From assembly GCA_015069615.1 (NCBI GenBank), contig SVIF01000011.1, forward strand, positions 1-52,309: a stretch of DNA of 52,309 nucleotides, written 5' to 3'. Below the pieces are notes generated by a model, which saw only the letters and a program-made list of their open reading frames with translations, made no database searches and was not told the origin of the DNA. A program made the position numbers and the translations under genes. Positions 34,778-42,875 of this stretch are shown here, piece by piece (positions within the stretch are counted from its first letter, which is position 1; the number at the start of each line of letters is the position of its first letter). Source of the stretch: Clostridiales bacterium. GTDB taxonomy: Bacteria; Bacillota; Clostridia; Christensenellales; Borkfalkiaceae.

Positions 34778-35893
34778 ATGGCTTTATACTTAAAACTCGT
34801 TGAATGGAAAGACGATAGTAAAAATACGCTGGTTTACCGTTATCCCGTAAACGGTAAGGATATCAACCATAAAAGTAAACTTACCGTACGCGAATCGCAA
34901 GCGGCGGTGTTTGTATATAAAGGCGAAATTGCGGACGTATTTTTGCCCGGTCAATACGATTTAAAAACCGAAATTCTTCCCATTTTAAGCAAACTTGCTG
35001 GATGGAAATACGGCTTCCAAACCCCCATTACGGTGGATATTTATTTCGTAAACACCCGCCAGTTCACAAATATTAAGTGGGGAACGCAAAACCCCATTTT
35101 GATGCGCGACCCCGAATTCGGCGTGATCCGCGTGCGTGGATTCGGTGCGTTTTCCTTCCGCGTTAAGGACCCCGGCGTGTTCTTAAAAGAACTGTTTGGA
35201 ACGGGTGCTTCCTATCAAACGCAAGATGTTGCCGATTACTTAAAAACCATCGTGCTTTCGGGGATTACTGATGCCGTTGGGGAAAGCAAGGTTTCCGCTG
35301 TGGATTTGGCGGGAAACACCTTGGAATTTAACGAAATCGTAAAGGCAAGCGTGCAAGGTAAATTTAAGGAAATGGGGCTTGCACTTGTCAACCTATTCAT
35401 TGAAAACATGTCCGTTCCCAAGGAAGTGGAAGAAGCATTTGATCAACGCAGTAAGCTTGGTATTTTGGGGGATAAAACGGACGTTATGGCGAAAATTGCG
35501 GCTGCCGAAGCCATGAAGGATGCCGCCAAAAACCCCGGTATGGGCGGCGCTATGATGGGTGCAGGCGTAGGTATGGGCGCCGGCGTAAATATTGGTGCCA
35601 TGATGGCCGAAGCGCTTCGTCCGTCTGCCCCTGCGCAAGCCCCTGCGGAACCCCAAAAGGTATGCCCCGCGTGTGGTGCAAGCGTTTCCGCTAAGGTAAA
35701 ATTCTGCCCCGAATGTGGCAAAACCATGGCAGAAGAAACCGCAAAATGCCCCGCGTGTGGCGAACCCGTAAAAAAGACCGCGAAATTCTGCCCTAACTGT
35801 GGCGCAAAACTTGGCAAAAAGGTATGCACTAATTGTGGCGCGGAAATGGAAGGTGGAACTAAGTTCTGCCCCGAGTGTGGCGCCAAACAATAA
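34778..35893 (+). CDS. SPFH-domain protein with zinc-ribbon tail (YdjI-like)
   Basis: 371 residues. Residues 1-235 form an SPFH/virion-core type domain like Bacillus YdjI (LTVRESQAAVFVYKGEIADVFLPGQYDLKTE, then IRVRGFGAFSFRVKDPGVFLKEL). A Gly/Met/Ala-rich linker follows (about 255-290). The C-terminus carries three zinc ribbons built from CxxC pairs: CPACG...CPECG, CPACG...CPNCG, CTNCG...CPECG (about 291-370). SPFH proteins assemble on membranes; YdjI is recruited by YdjGH in envelope stress. No signal peptide or membrane helix is seen here. TTGGAGG lies upstream of the ATG. It heads a local group of zinc-ribbon genes. Confidence 0.87.
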   Translation: MALYLKLVEWKDDSKNTLVYRYPVNGKDINHKSKLTVRESQAAVFVYKGEIADVFLPGQYDLKTEILPILSKLAGWKYGFQTPITVDIYFVNTRQFTNIKWGTQNPILMRDPEFGVIRVRGFGAFSFRVKDPGVFLKELFGTGASYQTQDVADYLKTIVLSGITDAVGESKVSAVDLAGNTLEFNEIVKASVQGKFKEMGLALVNLFIENMSVPKEVEEAFDQRSKLGILGDKTDVMAKIAAAEAMKDAAKNPGMGGAMMGAGVGMGAGVNIGAMMAEALRPSAPAQAPAEPQKVCPACGASVSAKVKFCPECGKTMAEETAKCPACGEPVKKTAKFCPNCGAKLGKKVCTNCGAEMEGGTKFCPECGAKQ

Positions 35894-35908
35894 CGGAGGC
35901 GTATAACC
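35891..35908 (+). repeat. Stop-codon-linked motif, copy after SPFH gene
   Basis: TAACGGAGGCGTATAACC, starting at the stop codon itself. Near-identical strings start at the stops of fhs (4148), glnS (6057, shorter match) and the DUF1858 gene (36163). Confidence 0.65.
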
Positions 35909-35970
35909 ATCGCAAGTACTTTGTTAGTCATTATTACAATAAAAAATCAGAGTAAAAGGAGATATCTACT

Positions 35971-36165
35971 ATGAAAATTACCGAAAACACCACCATTATG
36001 GAAGCAGTTGAATTAAATCCCAACGCGGGCGAAATTTTAATGGGCTTTGGCATGCATTGCTTAGGCTGTGCAATGGCTCACGGAGAAACCGTTGGCGAAG
36101 CAGCAATGGCGCACGGCGTACCTTTGGAAACTATGCTGGAAGCGTTAAACGCAAACTTAGATTAA
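35971..36165 (+). CDS. DUF1858-family small protein
   Basis: 64 residues. Matches the DUF1858 / ScdA N-terminal type: a short helical domain with the motif ILMGFGMHCLGCAMAHGETV. The two cysteines (CLGC) and neighbouring His suggest metal or redox chemistry; relatives are fused or adjacent to hybrid-cluster and iron-sulfur repair proteins. AAAAGGAG sits nine bases before the ATG. The genes on both sides are zinc-ribbon proteins and the stop codon again carries the TAACGGCGGCGTATAACC motif. Confidence 0.85.
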   Translation: MKITENTTIMEAVELNPNAGEILMGFGMHCLGCAMAHGETVGEAAMAHGVPLETMLEALNANLD

Positions 36166-36424
36166 CGGCGGCGTATAACCTGCGCAATCCATTGTTAAAC
36201 TTACGTTTTTCCTTGGTTACATACCATTAAGGTATGCGCCCTTCGGAAAATCCGCGTTTGCCTCGGCTTGCTCGGTTCTTCGCCACCTTTATGGAGCAAA
36301 TGGGCGAGCCTTGTATCGCTTGGTTCTCCGCTTTCTTAACACGGCGGCGCAGAAACGGTGCGCTACCGCATTACTGTTTTAAAATTCAATGCTTATCCAA
36401 TAAAAATTCCGCATATTAAAACCT
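36163..36424 (+). repeat. Intergenic repeat region, related to 4148-4427
   Basis: About 260 bases without a gene. It starts at the DUF1858 stop with TAACGGCGGCGTATAACC. It contains CTTGCTCGGTTCTTCGCCAC and GCGAGCCTTG, both also in the fhs-glnS gap in the same kind of setting, plus a second GGTTCTCCGC copy. No terminator or clear promoter is visible. Confidence 0.55.
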
Positions 36425-37522
36425 ATGGAAGAAGAACTGTTAAACGAAATTGCCGCGGGGAAAGCCGCGGGGGTGGAAGATAGCCATTTAAACGAGGTTT
36501 CCACCGCAAATACCAAATGCCCGGGTTGTGGTGCAAATATGCGTTTTGATCCGAAAACGCAGGGTTTACTATGCCCGTATTGTGGAAAAAAGCAGGCGCT
36601 TCCCAGCGAGTTTTTAACGGCGGAAATTGATTTAAAACACGCTTTGGTAACGGGTGAAAAGTGGGCGGAAGCAGATAAGTTGTTTGCGTGCGAAACGTGT
36701 GGTGCCAAAGTTGTGGTAACCGCAGGTTCGGCAGCGCGAAACTGCCCCTTTTGCGGTGCTGCCAACATTTTGGAAACAAAGGAACTGCCTGGGGTAAAAC
36801 CCAACGGGGTAGTGCCGTTTGCCCTTGCGGAAGGGGAAGCGCTAACGATTGCCAAAAAGTGGGCGAAGAAAAAACTATTCGCCCCTGGCAAATTTAAAAA
36901 ATCCGTAACCCCCCAAGCGCTTGGCGGGGTATATTCCCCCTGTTTCACCTTTGATAGCATGACCGAATCGTTATACGACGGGCGGTTTGGGGAAGCGATA
37001 ACCGTGGGTACGGGTAAAAACCGCCGTACCGAGATTCGTTGGTATCACGTAAGCGGTTCGTACGATTATAATTTTGATGAAATTACGGTGAACGCGGATA
37101 CCCGTGTGGAAGAAAAAACACTAAGAAAACTTGCTCCCTATCACACAAACGGAGCGCTGGCGTATCGCAGTGAGTTTTTATCGGGATTTATGGCAAACCA
37201 TTATAATCGCCCCGTTGAAGAAATGTGGGGGGAAGCAAAAACTTTAATGGATAGCACCATAAGAAATGGCATTATTCATAGGTACGGCGCGGATCGGGTT
37301 GCTTACCTTAACGTTTCCACCGTACATCCTTGCCCCACTTATAAATACGTGCTAATTCCCGTGTACGTAGGGCATTTTACTTTCCGTAAAAAGCGCTACA
37401 ACTGGTACGTAAACGGGGTAAGCGGGAAAATTACGGGCAAAGCCCCCGTATCCTTTTGGCGGGTTCTTTCCGCCATTGCTTTAGGGGTGGGTGCAATCGC
37501 CCTTGCCGCGCTGTTATTGTAA
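36425..37522 (+). CDS. Zinc-ribbon membrane-anchored protein (YdjG-like)
   Basis: 365 residues. Two zinc-binding units lie near the N-terminus: CPGCGANMRFDPKTQGLLCPYCG (about 32-54) and CETCGAKVVVTAG...CPFCG (about 89-109). A mid-domain of about 200 residues has strands such as VGTGKNRRTEIRWYHVSGSYDYNFDEITVNAD and many aromatics. One C-terminal membrane helix follows (about 343-365), with only a few residues after it. This layout is that of YdjG / 'TFIIB-type zinc ribbon' proteins that anchor YdjI-type SPFH proteins and PspA. Neither PspA nor the TPM protein YdjH is nearby. The ATG has no obvious ribosome site; AT-rich sequence precedes it. Confidence 0.75.
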   Translation: MEEELLNEIAAGKAAGVEDSHLNEVSTANTKCPGCGANMRFDPKTQGLLCPYCGKKQALPSEFLTAEIDLKHALVTGEKWAEADKLFACETCGAKVVVTAGSAARNCPFCGAANILETKELPGVKPNGVVPFALAEGEALTIAKKWAKKKLFAPGKFKKSVTPQALGGVYSPCFTFDSMTESLYDGRFGEAITVGTGKNRRTEIRWYHVSGSYDYNFDEITVNADTRVEEKTLRKLAPYHTNGALAYRSEFLSGFMANHYNRPVEEMWGEAKTLMDSTIRNGIIHRYGADRVAYLNVSTVHPCPTYKYVLIPVYVGHFTFRKKRYNWYVNGVSGKITGKAPVSFWRVLSAIALGVGAIALAALLL

Positions 37523-37834
37523 AATTTTTGATTAGCGAATACAAATACCGAACTTTAGCGCCGCAACCCTTTTTCGCGACGCATTTTTCGTGGGGAAACC
37601 GCCCTTTTTGTAAGGAGTTAACGAAAAGTTTTGCTACCCGTTTTTTGTTGCACAGTCTTTTTTTTTGGCATATAAAATAGTATAGAAGGGTTCGGTATTT
37701 CGTTTTTTGTTGTTGTTTTTCCAAAAAATGCAAAAAAAATTAAAAATTTGCGAAAATTTTTCATAAAATCAGTTTACAAAACGGAAAATACTTACTATAA
37801 TGATTGCGTTAAAAATCGTCAAAGGAGAAAGACT
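37523..37834. other. Intergenic region with 11-bp terminal inverted repeat
   Basis: 312 bases without a convincing gene, rich in T-tracts. AAATACCGAAC at 37543-37553 and its exact complement GTTCGGTATTT at 37690-37700 bracket about 136 bases, like the ends of a small non-autonomous element, though no target duplication is evident. AAGGAG at 37611-37616 is followed only by a 14-codon frame. Confidence 0.4.
37773..37801 (+). promoter_or_regulatory. Promoter of acidic zinc-knuckle gene
   Basis: TTTACA (37773-37778), 17-bp spacer, TATAAT (37796-37801). Confidence 0.8.
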
Positions 37835-38326
37835 ATGGTAGCTTATATCAAATGCCCCAGATGTGATTTGAATTATATCAGCGAGGAGCAAGAATATTGC
37901 GACGTATGCAAGGCGGAATTAAAAAAAGGCCCTAAGCTTTTATTTGCCAACGACGATGATGAAGAAATTGATGCCGAAGCCACCGAACTTTGCCCCTTTT
38001 GCAAGCAAAACTATATTCGTGCGAACGAAGAAATGTGTAAGGCTTGTCGTGAAGAAGCAAATTCCCGCCGAGATGATGAATTAGATGTGGAAAAGGATGA
38101 ATCCTGGAAGGAATTCTTGGATGACGATAAGGATGACTTTATTGAAGACGTATCCTTTGAAGGGTTTGCGGAGGAAGAAGAGGAAGAAACGGATTCTTAT
38201 ACGGGCGAAGCGCACACTACCGTGAAAGAAGTGGACGACTTTGACGATATTTCCGAGGACGTAGAACTTCCCGAAGAAGACGAAGAAGAACTTTTGGATG
38301 AAGAAGAGGACGAAAACGACGAATAA
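37835..38326 (+). CDS. Acidic protein with two zinc knuckles
   Basis: 163 residues from the ATG at 37835, which follows AAAGGAGAAAG; the open frame upstream spans the promoter. Residues 1-25 hold CPRCDLNYISEEQEYCDVCK and residues 52-72 hold CPFCKQNYIRANEEMCKACR, two similar CxxC-x12-CxxC units separated by an acidic spacer. From about 75 to the end nearly every second residue is Asp or Glu, finishing in EEDEEELLDEEEDENDE. I do not recognise the family. Acidic tails of this kind often contact basic partners such as RNA polymerase, ribosomal proteins or DNA-binding proteins. A terminator follows. Confidence 0.75.
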   Translation: MVAYIKCPRCDLNYISEEQEYCDVCKAELKKGPKLLFANDDDEEIDAEATELCPFCKQNYIRANEEMCKACREEANSRRDDELDVEKDESWKEFLDDDKDDFIEDVSFEGFAEEEEEETDSYTGEAHTTVKEVDDFDDISEDVELPEEDEEELLDEEEDENDE

Positions 38327-38367
38327 TCTTTTCGTGTTCCTTTGTGCAACGTATCCATATTACCCTT

Positions 38368-38408
38368 AACCCACCCTTTGGCAAGTGCCGCGGGGTGGGT
38401 TTTGTTTT
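38368..38408 (+). terminator. Intrinsic terminator
   Basis: Arms AACCCACCC and GGGTGGGTT with a GC-containing loop and a T-rich tail. Confidence 0.8.
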
Positions 38409-38523
38409 TCGTGCAAGCATGTGGCGGTTTTGCTTTCACGCGATTTTGTGGTTTCCTTTGCACTTCTTCTATTTTTCATGCAGTGCGCATATAGTAACGC
38501 AAAGGAAAAGGGGGATGTTTTGC

Positions 38524-38769
38524 GTGGGATTGTATGCGGAAATGGGCACACTGTTTTCTAAAACGGTAAGCCCGTATAGGGTAACTTTTTTTAGCGGTTG
38601 CGCGTTTATAGAAGGGGTAAAACGCATTTTAAAATGTACGCCTTCGGAAGTGCGCGTGCAAACGGCAGGGGGTATACTATCCGTAACGGGGCAGGGTGTT
38701 TGGGTGCGGCTTTTGGAAGGGGAAGATTTACTTTTATCGGGTAAAATTACGGGGGTAACCCTAGCGTGA
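38524..38769 (+). CDS. yqfC: Sporulation protein YqfC
   Basis: 81 residues of the YabP/YqfC family. The core reads SPYRVTFFSGCAFIEGVKRILKCTPSEVRVQTAGGILSVTGQGV and ends in LLLSGKITGVTL, the usual pattern. Made under mother-cell control in spore formers; the biochemical role is unknown. The GTG at 38524 lies nine bases after AAGGGGG; the ATG at 38515 touches that ribosome site and longer frames extend into non-coding sequence. Overlaps yqfD (GTGA). Presence with yqfD supports a sporulating ancestry. Confidence 0.85.
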   Translation: MGLYAEMGTLFSKTVSPYRVTFFSGCAFIEGVKRILKCTPSEVRVQTAGGILSVTGQGVWVRLLEGEDLLLSGKITGVTLA

Positions 38770-39881
38770 ATACCTTTCGTAACGTTTCACCGAAAAAGGA
38801 TACAAGTTTCACCGAAAAACCTTTTAGAAAAAAGGAAAAAAAAGAAACCCTTCTTGCAAAAAGCAAGAAAAGGGAAGAAAAATATCCCTCGTTTCCCCTT
38901 AAAAAGAAAAAAGAATCCCTTCCGTTTCCCCGTTTTTTGGCAAGGGGAAGGCTACTTTCGGTAAGCGTAACTTTGCCAAAACGCAATTTAGAAATCCTTC
39001 TTTCGCGTTTTTCTGCCAAAAAAATTCCCGTTTTGGGCTTAAAAATGGGGGAAAATACGGTAAAAGTGAAAGTTCGCGCACAAGATTACCCTTTGGCGAT
39101 TGCAATTTTTCGCCGTATGTGTTATACTGTATCTAACCCTTGTGTAAGCGGATTGCTTGCTCCCGTGGTTTGGGGGATACGGCGCATGGGGGTAACCGTG
39201 GGTGTTTTGCTGTTTTTTGCGCTTAGCGTTTTGGCGCGCCCCTTAGTGGTTACCGTGGAATATCGGGGTAGCGCCGCCTTCCGCAAGGAAGAAATGCAAG
39301 CGGTTTTGGAAAGTAGCGGTGTTTCCGCCTTTCGCCCCGCCGATATGCAAACCTTACAACGCGCCGAACGGGATTTGCTTACCGCCTTTCCCTCCCTTTG
39401 GTTCGTTTCTTTGGAAAAACGGGGGTTTTACCTTACCGTTACCGCCGAATCCACACCCGTAAAGGTGGAAACCGAAAAAACGTATCTGTTATCCGCGCCC
39501 ACGGACGGGGTAGTACAAAGTATCACCGTTTTACAAGGAATTCCTTTGGTAACGCTTGGCGAAAGCGTAACGAAAGGGCAACCTTTGGTGCGTGGCGGGA
39601 TTTTTTCGGGCGTAGGGGAAGATCTTACCGAAACAAAGGCGCCCGTGATTGCGGAAATCGTGATTCTTTGCGCTTATAGGCAAGAATATTTTTACGCAAG
39701 TGAAAACGAACATTTATTGCAGTTATTAAAACACAACGCGATATCCTTGGTGGGGGGGGAGCCCCAAGCGGACGAAAGTCGCATTGAAAAAACCGAAAAC
39801 GGATATCGGTATTTGGTGGAATTTTCCTATTCTGCCACGCTAATCGGGGGGAATCCATGGAAGCAAAAGTCAGAAGAATAG
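38766..39881 (+). CDS. yqfD: Sporulation protein YqfD
   Basis: 371 residues. The YqfD family body starts near residue 65 (RLLSVSVTLPKRNLEILLSRFSAKKIPVLGLK), has a membrane helix at about 140-158 (VTVGVLLFFALSVLA), then an extracytoplasmic domain with the family-typical APTDGVVQSITVLQGIPLVTLGESVTKGQPLVRG. Compared with the usual protein there is a 60-residue Lys-rich extension at the N-terminus (KKEKKETLLAKSKKREEK). The GTG start overlaps the yqfC stop. Needed for forespore engulfment-stage events in relatives; mechanism unknown. Confidence 0.88.
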   Translation: MNTFRNVSPKKDTSFTEKPFRKKEKKETLLAKSKKREEKYPSFPLKKKKESLPFPRFLARGRLLSVSVTLPKRNLEILLSRFSAKKIPVLGLKMGENTVKVKVRAQDYPLAIAIFRRMCYTVSNPCVSGLLAPVVWGIRRMGVTVGVLLFFALSVLARPLVVTVEYRGSAAFRKEEMQAVLESSGVSAFRPADMQTLQRAERDLLTAFPSLWFVSLEKRGFYLTVTAESTPVKVETEKTYLLSAPTDGVVQSITVLQGIPLVTLGESVTKGQPLVRGGIFSGVGEDLTETKAPVIAEIVILCAYRQEYFYASENEHLLQLLKHNAISLVGGEPQADESRIEKTENGYRYLVEFSYSATLIGGNPWKQKSEE

Positions 39882-40906
39882 AAGCAGGGGAATACGGAAT
39901 GCTTTCCGCCTTGCTTGGCGTATACGATGCAAACCTTACCGCCGTAACCGAAGAATTTGGGGTAAAGGCAAGCGTTTCGGGTACGGAAATTCTTTTAAGC
40001 GGGGAAAGTGCGGAAAAGCTTACCCGCGCGGAAAACGCAATTTTGAACATGCTTTCTTTTTTAACTGCGGGGGAAGAACTGGATAAAGGCAGGGTGCAAT
40101 ATTGCGTAGAGCTTGCCAAGGAAGGGAAAACCGCCGAAAACGCGGAAGTTTCCGCCGTGGTTGCGGTAACCAGTCGCGGAAAACAAATCAAGTGCAAAAC
40201 CCTTGGGCAGAAAGCGTACGTCCACGCCATCAATCATAGCGACGTAACCTTTGGCGTAGGCCCTGCGGGTACGGGGAAAACCTACCTTGCCGTTGCGCTT
40301 GCGGTTGCCGCTTATAAAGATAAAAAAATAGAGCGTATCGTTCTTACCCGCCCCGCCGTAGAAGCGGGGGAAAAGCTAGGGTTTCTTCCCGGGGATTTAC
40401 AAGAAAAAGTAGACCCGTACCTTCGCCCGTTATACGACGCGCTTTCCGAAATGCTGGGGGAAGGATACTTAAAACTGATGGAACGCGGGGTGATTGAAGT
40501 TGCACCCTTAGCGTATATGCGCGGGCGCACGCTGAATAACGCGTTCATCATTTTGGATGAGGCGCAAAATACCACCCGCGAACAAATGAAAATGTTTTTA
40601 ACCCGTATGGGGGAAGGCAGTAAAATCGTAGTTACGGGGGACGTAACGCAGATTGACCTACCCGACGGGAAAAAGAGCGGACTTTTGCACGCCGTATCCG
40701 TATTAAAAGGGGTAAAGGGCGTTTCCGCAATTACATTAACGGCAAAGGACGTGGTGCGCCACGAACTTGTTATGCGCATTATTCACGCATACGAACGCGC
40801 CGAAGAAAAGGAAGAAAAAGAACGAAAGGAGAAAAAAGCACGTTTGCAAACCCCTTCTACTGAACATCAAACGGTAGAAGAAGCGCAATCGGAAACGGAT
40901 AACTAA
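39857..40906 (+). CDS. phoH: PhoH-family ATPase
   Basis: 349 residues. Cytosolic P-loop ATPase with a small N-terminal domain (about 1-110, containing a KH-like part), then Walker A GPAGTGKTYLA (about 136-146), ERIVLTRPAVEAGEKLGFLPGDLQEKVDPY, and Walker B FIILDEAQNTTREQMKMFLTRMG. Likely an RNA-linked helicase-type protein in ribosome maturation, consistent with ybeY and era nearby. It begins inside the end of yqfD with GGGGGGAA upstream. The last about 40 residues are charged. Confidence 0.93.
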   Translation: MEAKVRRIEAGEYGMLSALLGVYDANLTAVTEEFGVKASVSGTEILLSGESAEKLTRAENAILNMLSFLTAGEELDKGRVQYCVELAKEGKTAENAEVSAVVAVTSRGKQIKCKTLGQKAYVHAINHSDVTFGVGPAGTGKTYLAVALAVAAYKDKKIERIVLTRPAVEAGEKLGFLPGDLQEKVDPYLRPLYDALSEMLGEGYLKLMERGVIEVAPLAYMRGRTLNNAFIILDEAQNTTREQMKMFLTRMGEGSKIVVTGDVTQIDLPDGKKSGLLHAVSVLKGVKGVSAITLTAKDVVRHELVMRIIHAYERAEEKEEKERKEKKARLQTPSTEHQTVEEAQSETDN

Positions 40907-40923
40907 CGAAAAGAGGATGTTTT

Positions 40924-42417
40924 ATGAATAATCAAATTCGGAAAAAAGAAAGCATGCGCGCTTCGCAGTACGCAATCAGTATTGCGCTGTTCGCGTTATG
41001 TTACGTGCTTGTCAGCCTAATTTGCCACGCGGAAAGTTTGGTAAACGGCACGTTGATTAAAGACTGGAAGGCGGCGCCGCACAACTTTTTATACGTGCAA
41101 CTTTCGCTTGCTTTACTGTTTATTATAGCGTACGGATATTTTTATTACGAAAGCCTTGGGGTTTTGGTAAGAAAAAGCAAAACCGTGATGATGCTTAGTA
41201 TCGTGGTTGTTTCTTACGCTTTGAACTGGCTGGTTGGTCGGTACGTTGGGCATATGGCACGCCCCTTTGCGGTTGTAGCCCTTCTTACCCTTGCCCTTTC
41301 TAAAAGAAAGGACGCGATTTTCATGAACAGTTTGGTGTGCTTAATCACCTTTCTTTGCGATACCTTCCTTGCGGGGATGACCGCAAGTACCGAACTGTTT
41401 ACTTCGGTAATTATAGACTTTACTTCGGGGCTTCTTGCCATCTACCTTGCAACGGGGATGCGCAGTAGGGTAAAAACCGTATTGCTGGGCTTTGTTTTAT
41501 CCGTTCCGCCTATGGTAACGGGGTACTTGCTTAGCGGGTTTTCGGCTGAAAACTTACTGAAAAACTGCTTATTCGGTATTACTTCGGGTATGGGTAGCGT
41601 GGTGGCGTATAACGCGCTTCTTCCCGTGTTTGAAAGCGTGTTTAACGTAATTACCAACTACCGCTTGTACGAAATTACCGACCACTCCTCCCCCTTGCTG
41701 CGCCGTTTGATTGCCGAAGCGCCTGGGACGTATAACCACTGTATGGTAGTTGCCACCCTTTGCGAAGCGTGTGCCGCCGCCATTGGGGAAAATCCCGAAC
41801 TTGCCCGTGCCGCCGCGTATTATCACGACGTAGGCAAGCTTGCCAACCCCACCTTCTTTACCGAAAATCAGGAAGGGGTAAACCCGCACGACGCGTTAGA
41901 CCCCGAACTTTCCACGAATATTATTCGCGACCACGCGAAACAGGGAAGGGAACTGATTGAAAAATACCGCTTACCCGCCTTTTTTGGGGACGTAGCATGT
42001 CAACACCACGGCACTTTGCCCATTCGCTATTTCTATAACCGCGCGCAAAAACTGACGGACGGGCATTTGGATATTAAAAAATTCTGTTATCACGGGCCTA
42101 CGCCCCAAACCAAAATTGCGGCAATCGTAATGATTTGCGACGCGGCGGAAGCCATTTCCCGCACGCTAAAAGACCGTTCGCGCGCCGCCGTGGACGAGCA
42201 AGTGAAAAAGGTAATTGAAGAACGCTTGGAACTTGCGCAATTCAACGAATGCCCCATCACTTTGGCAGAACTATACGCCATCCGTAAAACCATTGTAGAA
42301 AACGTGGGCGTGGTATATCACAGCCGTGTGGAATACCCCAAATTCGCCTTTTCCCAACAAACCATTAAAGAGGTGGAAGAACATACCGAAACGGTGGAAG
42401 AAGAGGAGGAAAAATGA
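40924..42417 (+). CDS. 7TM-HD phosphodiesterase (PgpH-like) lacking the sensor domain
   Basis: 497 residues; the full-length PgpH type is about 700. A first membrane helix (about 17-36) is followed by a loop of only about 20 residues where PgpH has its approximately 230-residue extracellular 7TMR-HDED domain. The seven-helix bundle comes next (about 57-245), then a cytoplasmic HD domain with EAPGTYNHCMVV, the metal motif YYHDVGKLANP, and DHAKQGRELIEKYRLP...QHHGTLPIRYFYNRA. The catalytic half is intact and should hydrolyse c-di-AMP, as in Listeria. The C-terminus is Glu-rich. It overlaps ybeY by four bases. Confidence 0.9.
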   Translation: MNNQIRKKESMRASQYAISIALFALCYVLVSLICHAESLVNGTLIKDWKAAPHNFLYVQLSLALLFIIAYGYFYYESLGVLVRKSKTVMMLSIVVVSYALNWLVGRYVGHMARPFAVVALLTLALSKRKDAIFMNSLVCLITFLCDTFLAGMTASTELFTSVIIDFTSGLLAIYLATGMRSRVKTVLLGFVLSVPPMVTGYLLSGFSAENLLKNCLFGITSGMGSVVAYNALLPVFESVFNVITNYRLYEITDHSSPLLRRLIAEAPGTYNHCMVVATLCEACAAAIGENPELARAAAYYHDVGKLANPTFFTENQEGVNPHDALDPELSTNIIRDHAKQGRELIEKYRLPAFFGDVACQHHGTLPIRYFYNRAQKLTDGHLDIKKFCYHGPTPQTKIAAIVMICDAAEAISRTLKDRSRAAVDEQVKKVIEERLELAQFNECPITLAELYAIRKTIVENVGVVYHSRVEYPKFAFSQQTIKEVEEHTETVEEEEEK

Positions 42418-42875
42418 TAACCTTACTCACCCGTAAAAAAACGGATTGCGCCCCCTTACTTACCGCCTTTTGCAAGGAGCTTGGAATTAGCGAACCGTAC
42501 GTAGTGGAGCTGGAATTTACATCCCCTAGAAAAATTCGCAAAACCAACCGTGAAACGCGCGGTGTGGATCGGGTAACGGATATTTTAAGCTTTCCCACGC
42601 TATCCGTTGCCGCGGGGGATTTACCCACGGTGGAAGCCTATCCTTTGGATGGGGACGGGGAAGGGAATTTGTTTTTGGGGTCCCTTCTCGTATGTTTAAA
42701 AAAATGCAAAAAGCAAGCCAAGGAATTCGGGCATTCCAAAAAGCGGGAAATCAATTATTTGCTGTGCCACGGCTTATTACATTTGCTTGGCTACGACCAC
42801 GAACAAGAGGATGATAAACGCGTAATGCGCGAAAAAGAAGAAGCCGTTATGGCAAGGATGAATTTAACTAGATGA
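42414..42875 (+). CDS. ybeY: Endoribonuclease YbeY
   Basis: 153 residues. Zinc-dependent RNase for 16S rRNA 3'-end maturation and ribosome quality control. The metal motif is HGLLHLLGYDHEQEDDKRVM (three His) and the N-terminal half has NRETRGVDRVTDILSFP. Overlaps the upstream HD gene (ATGA) and era (ATGA). In Bacillus, dgkA and cdd sit between ybeY and era; both are missing here. Confidence 0.95.
   Translation: MITLLTRKKTDCAPLLTAFCKELGISEPYVVELEFTSPRKIRKTNRETRGVDRVTDILSFPTLSVAAGDLPTVEAYPLDGDGEGNLFLGSLLVCLKKCKKQAKEFGHSKKREINYLLCHGLLHLLGYDHEQEDDKRVMREKEEAVMARMNLTR

Noticed and set aside
35393-35931. Two minus-strand open frames under the SPFH gene
   Set aside because: Antisense shadows of the zinc-ribbon CxxC codons.
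37611-37675. Tiny gene after AAGGAG in the 37.6-kb gap
   Set aside because: Only 14 codons, spacing too long, product of Phe and Cys with no support.
38344-38523. Longer N-terminus for YqfC
   Set aside because: Reads through a terminator hairpin and gives an implausible aromatic-rich peptide.
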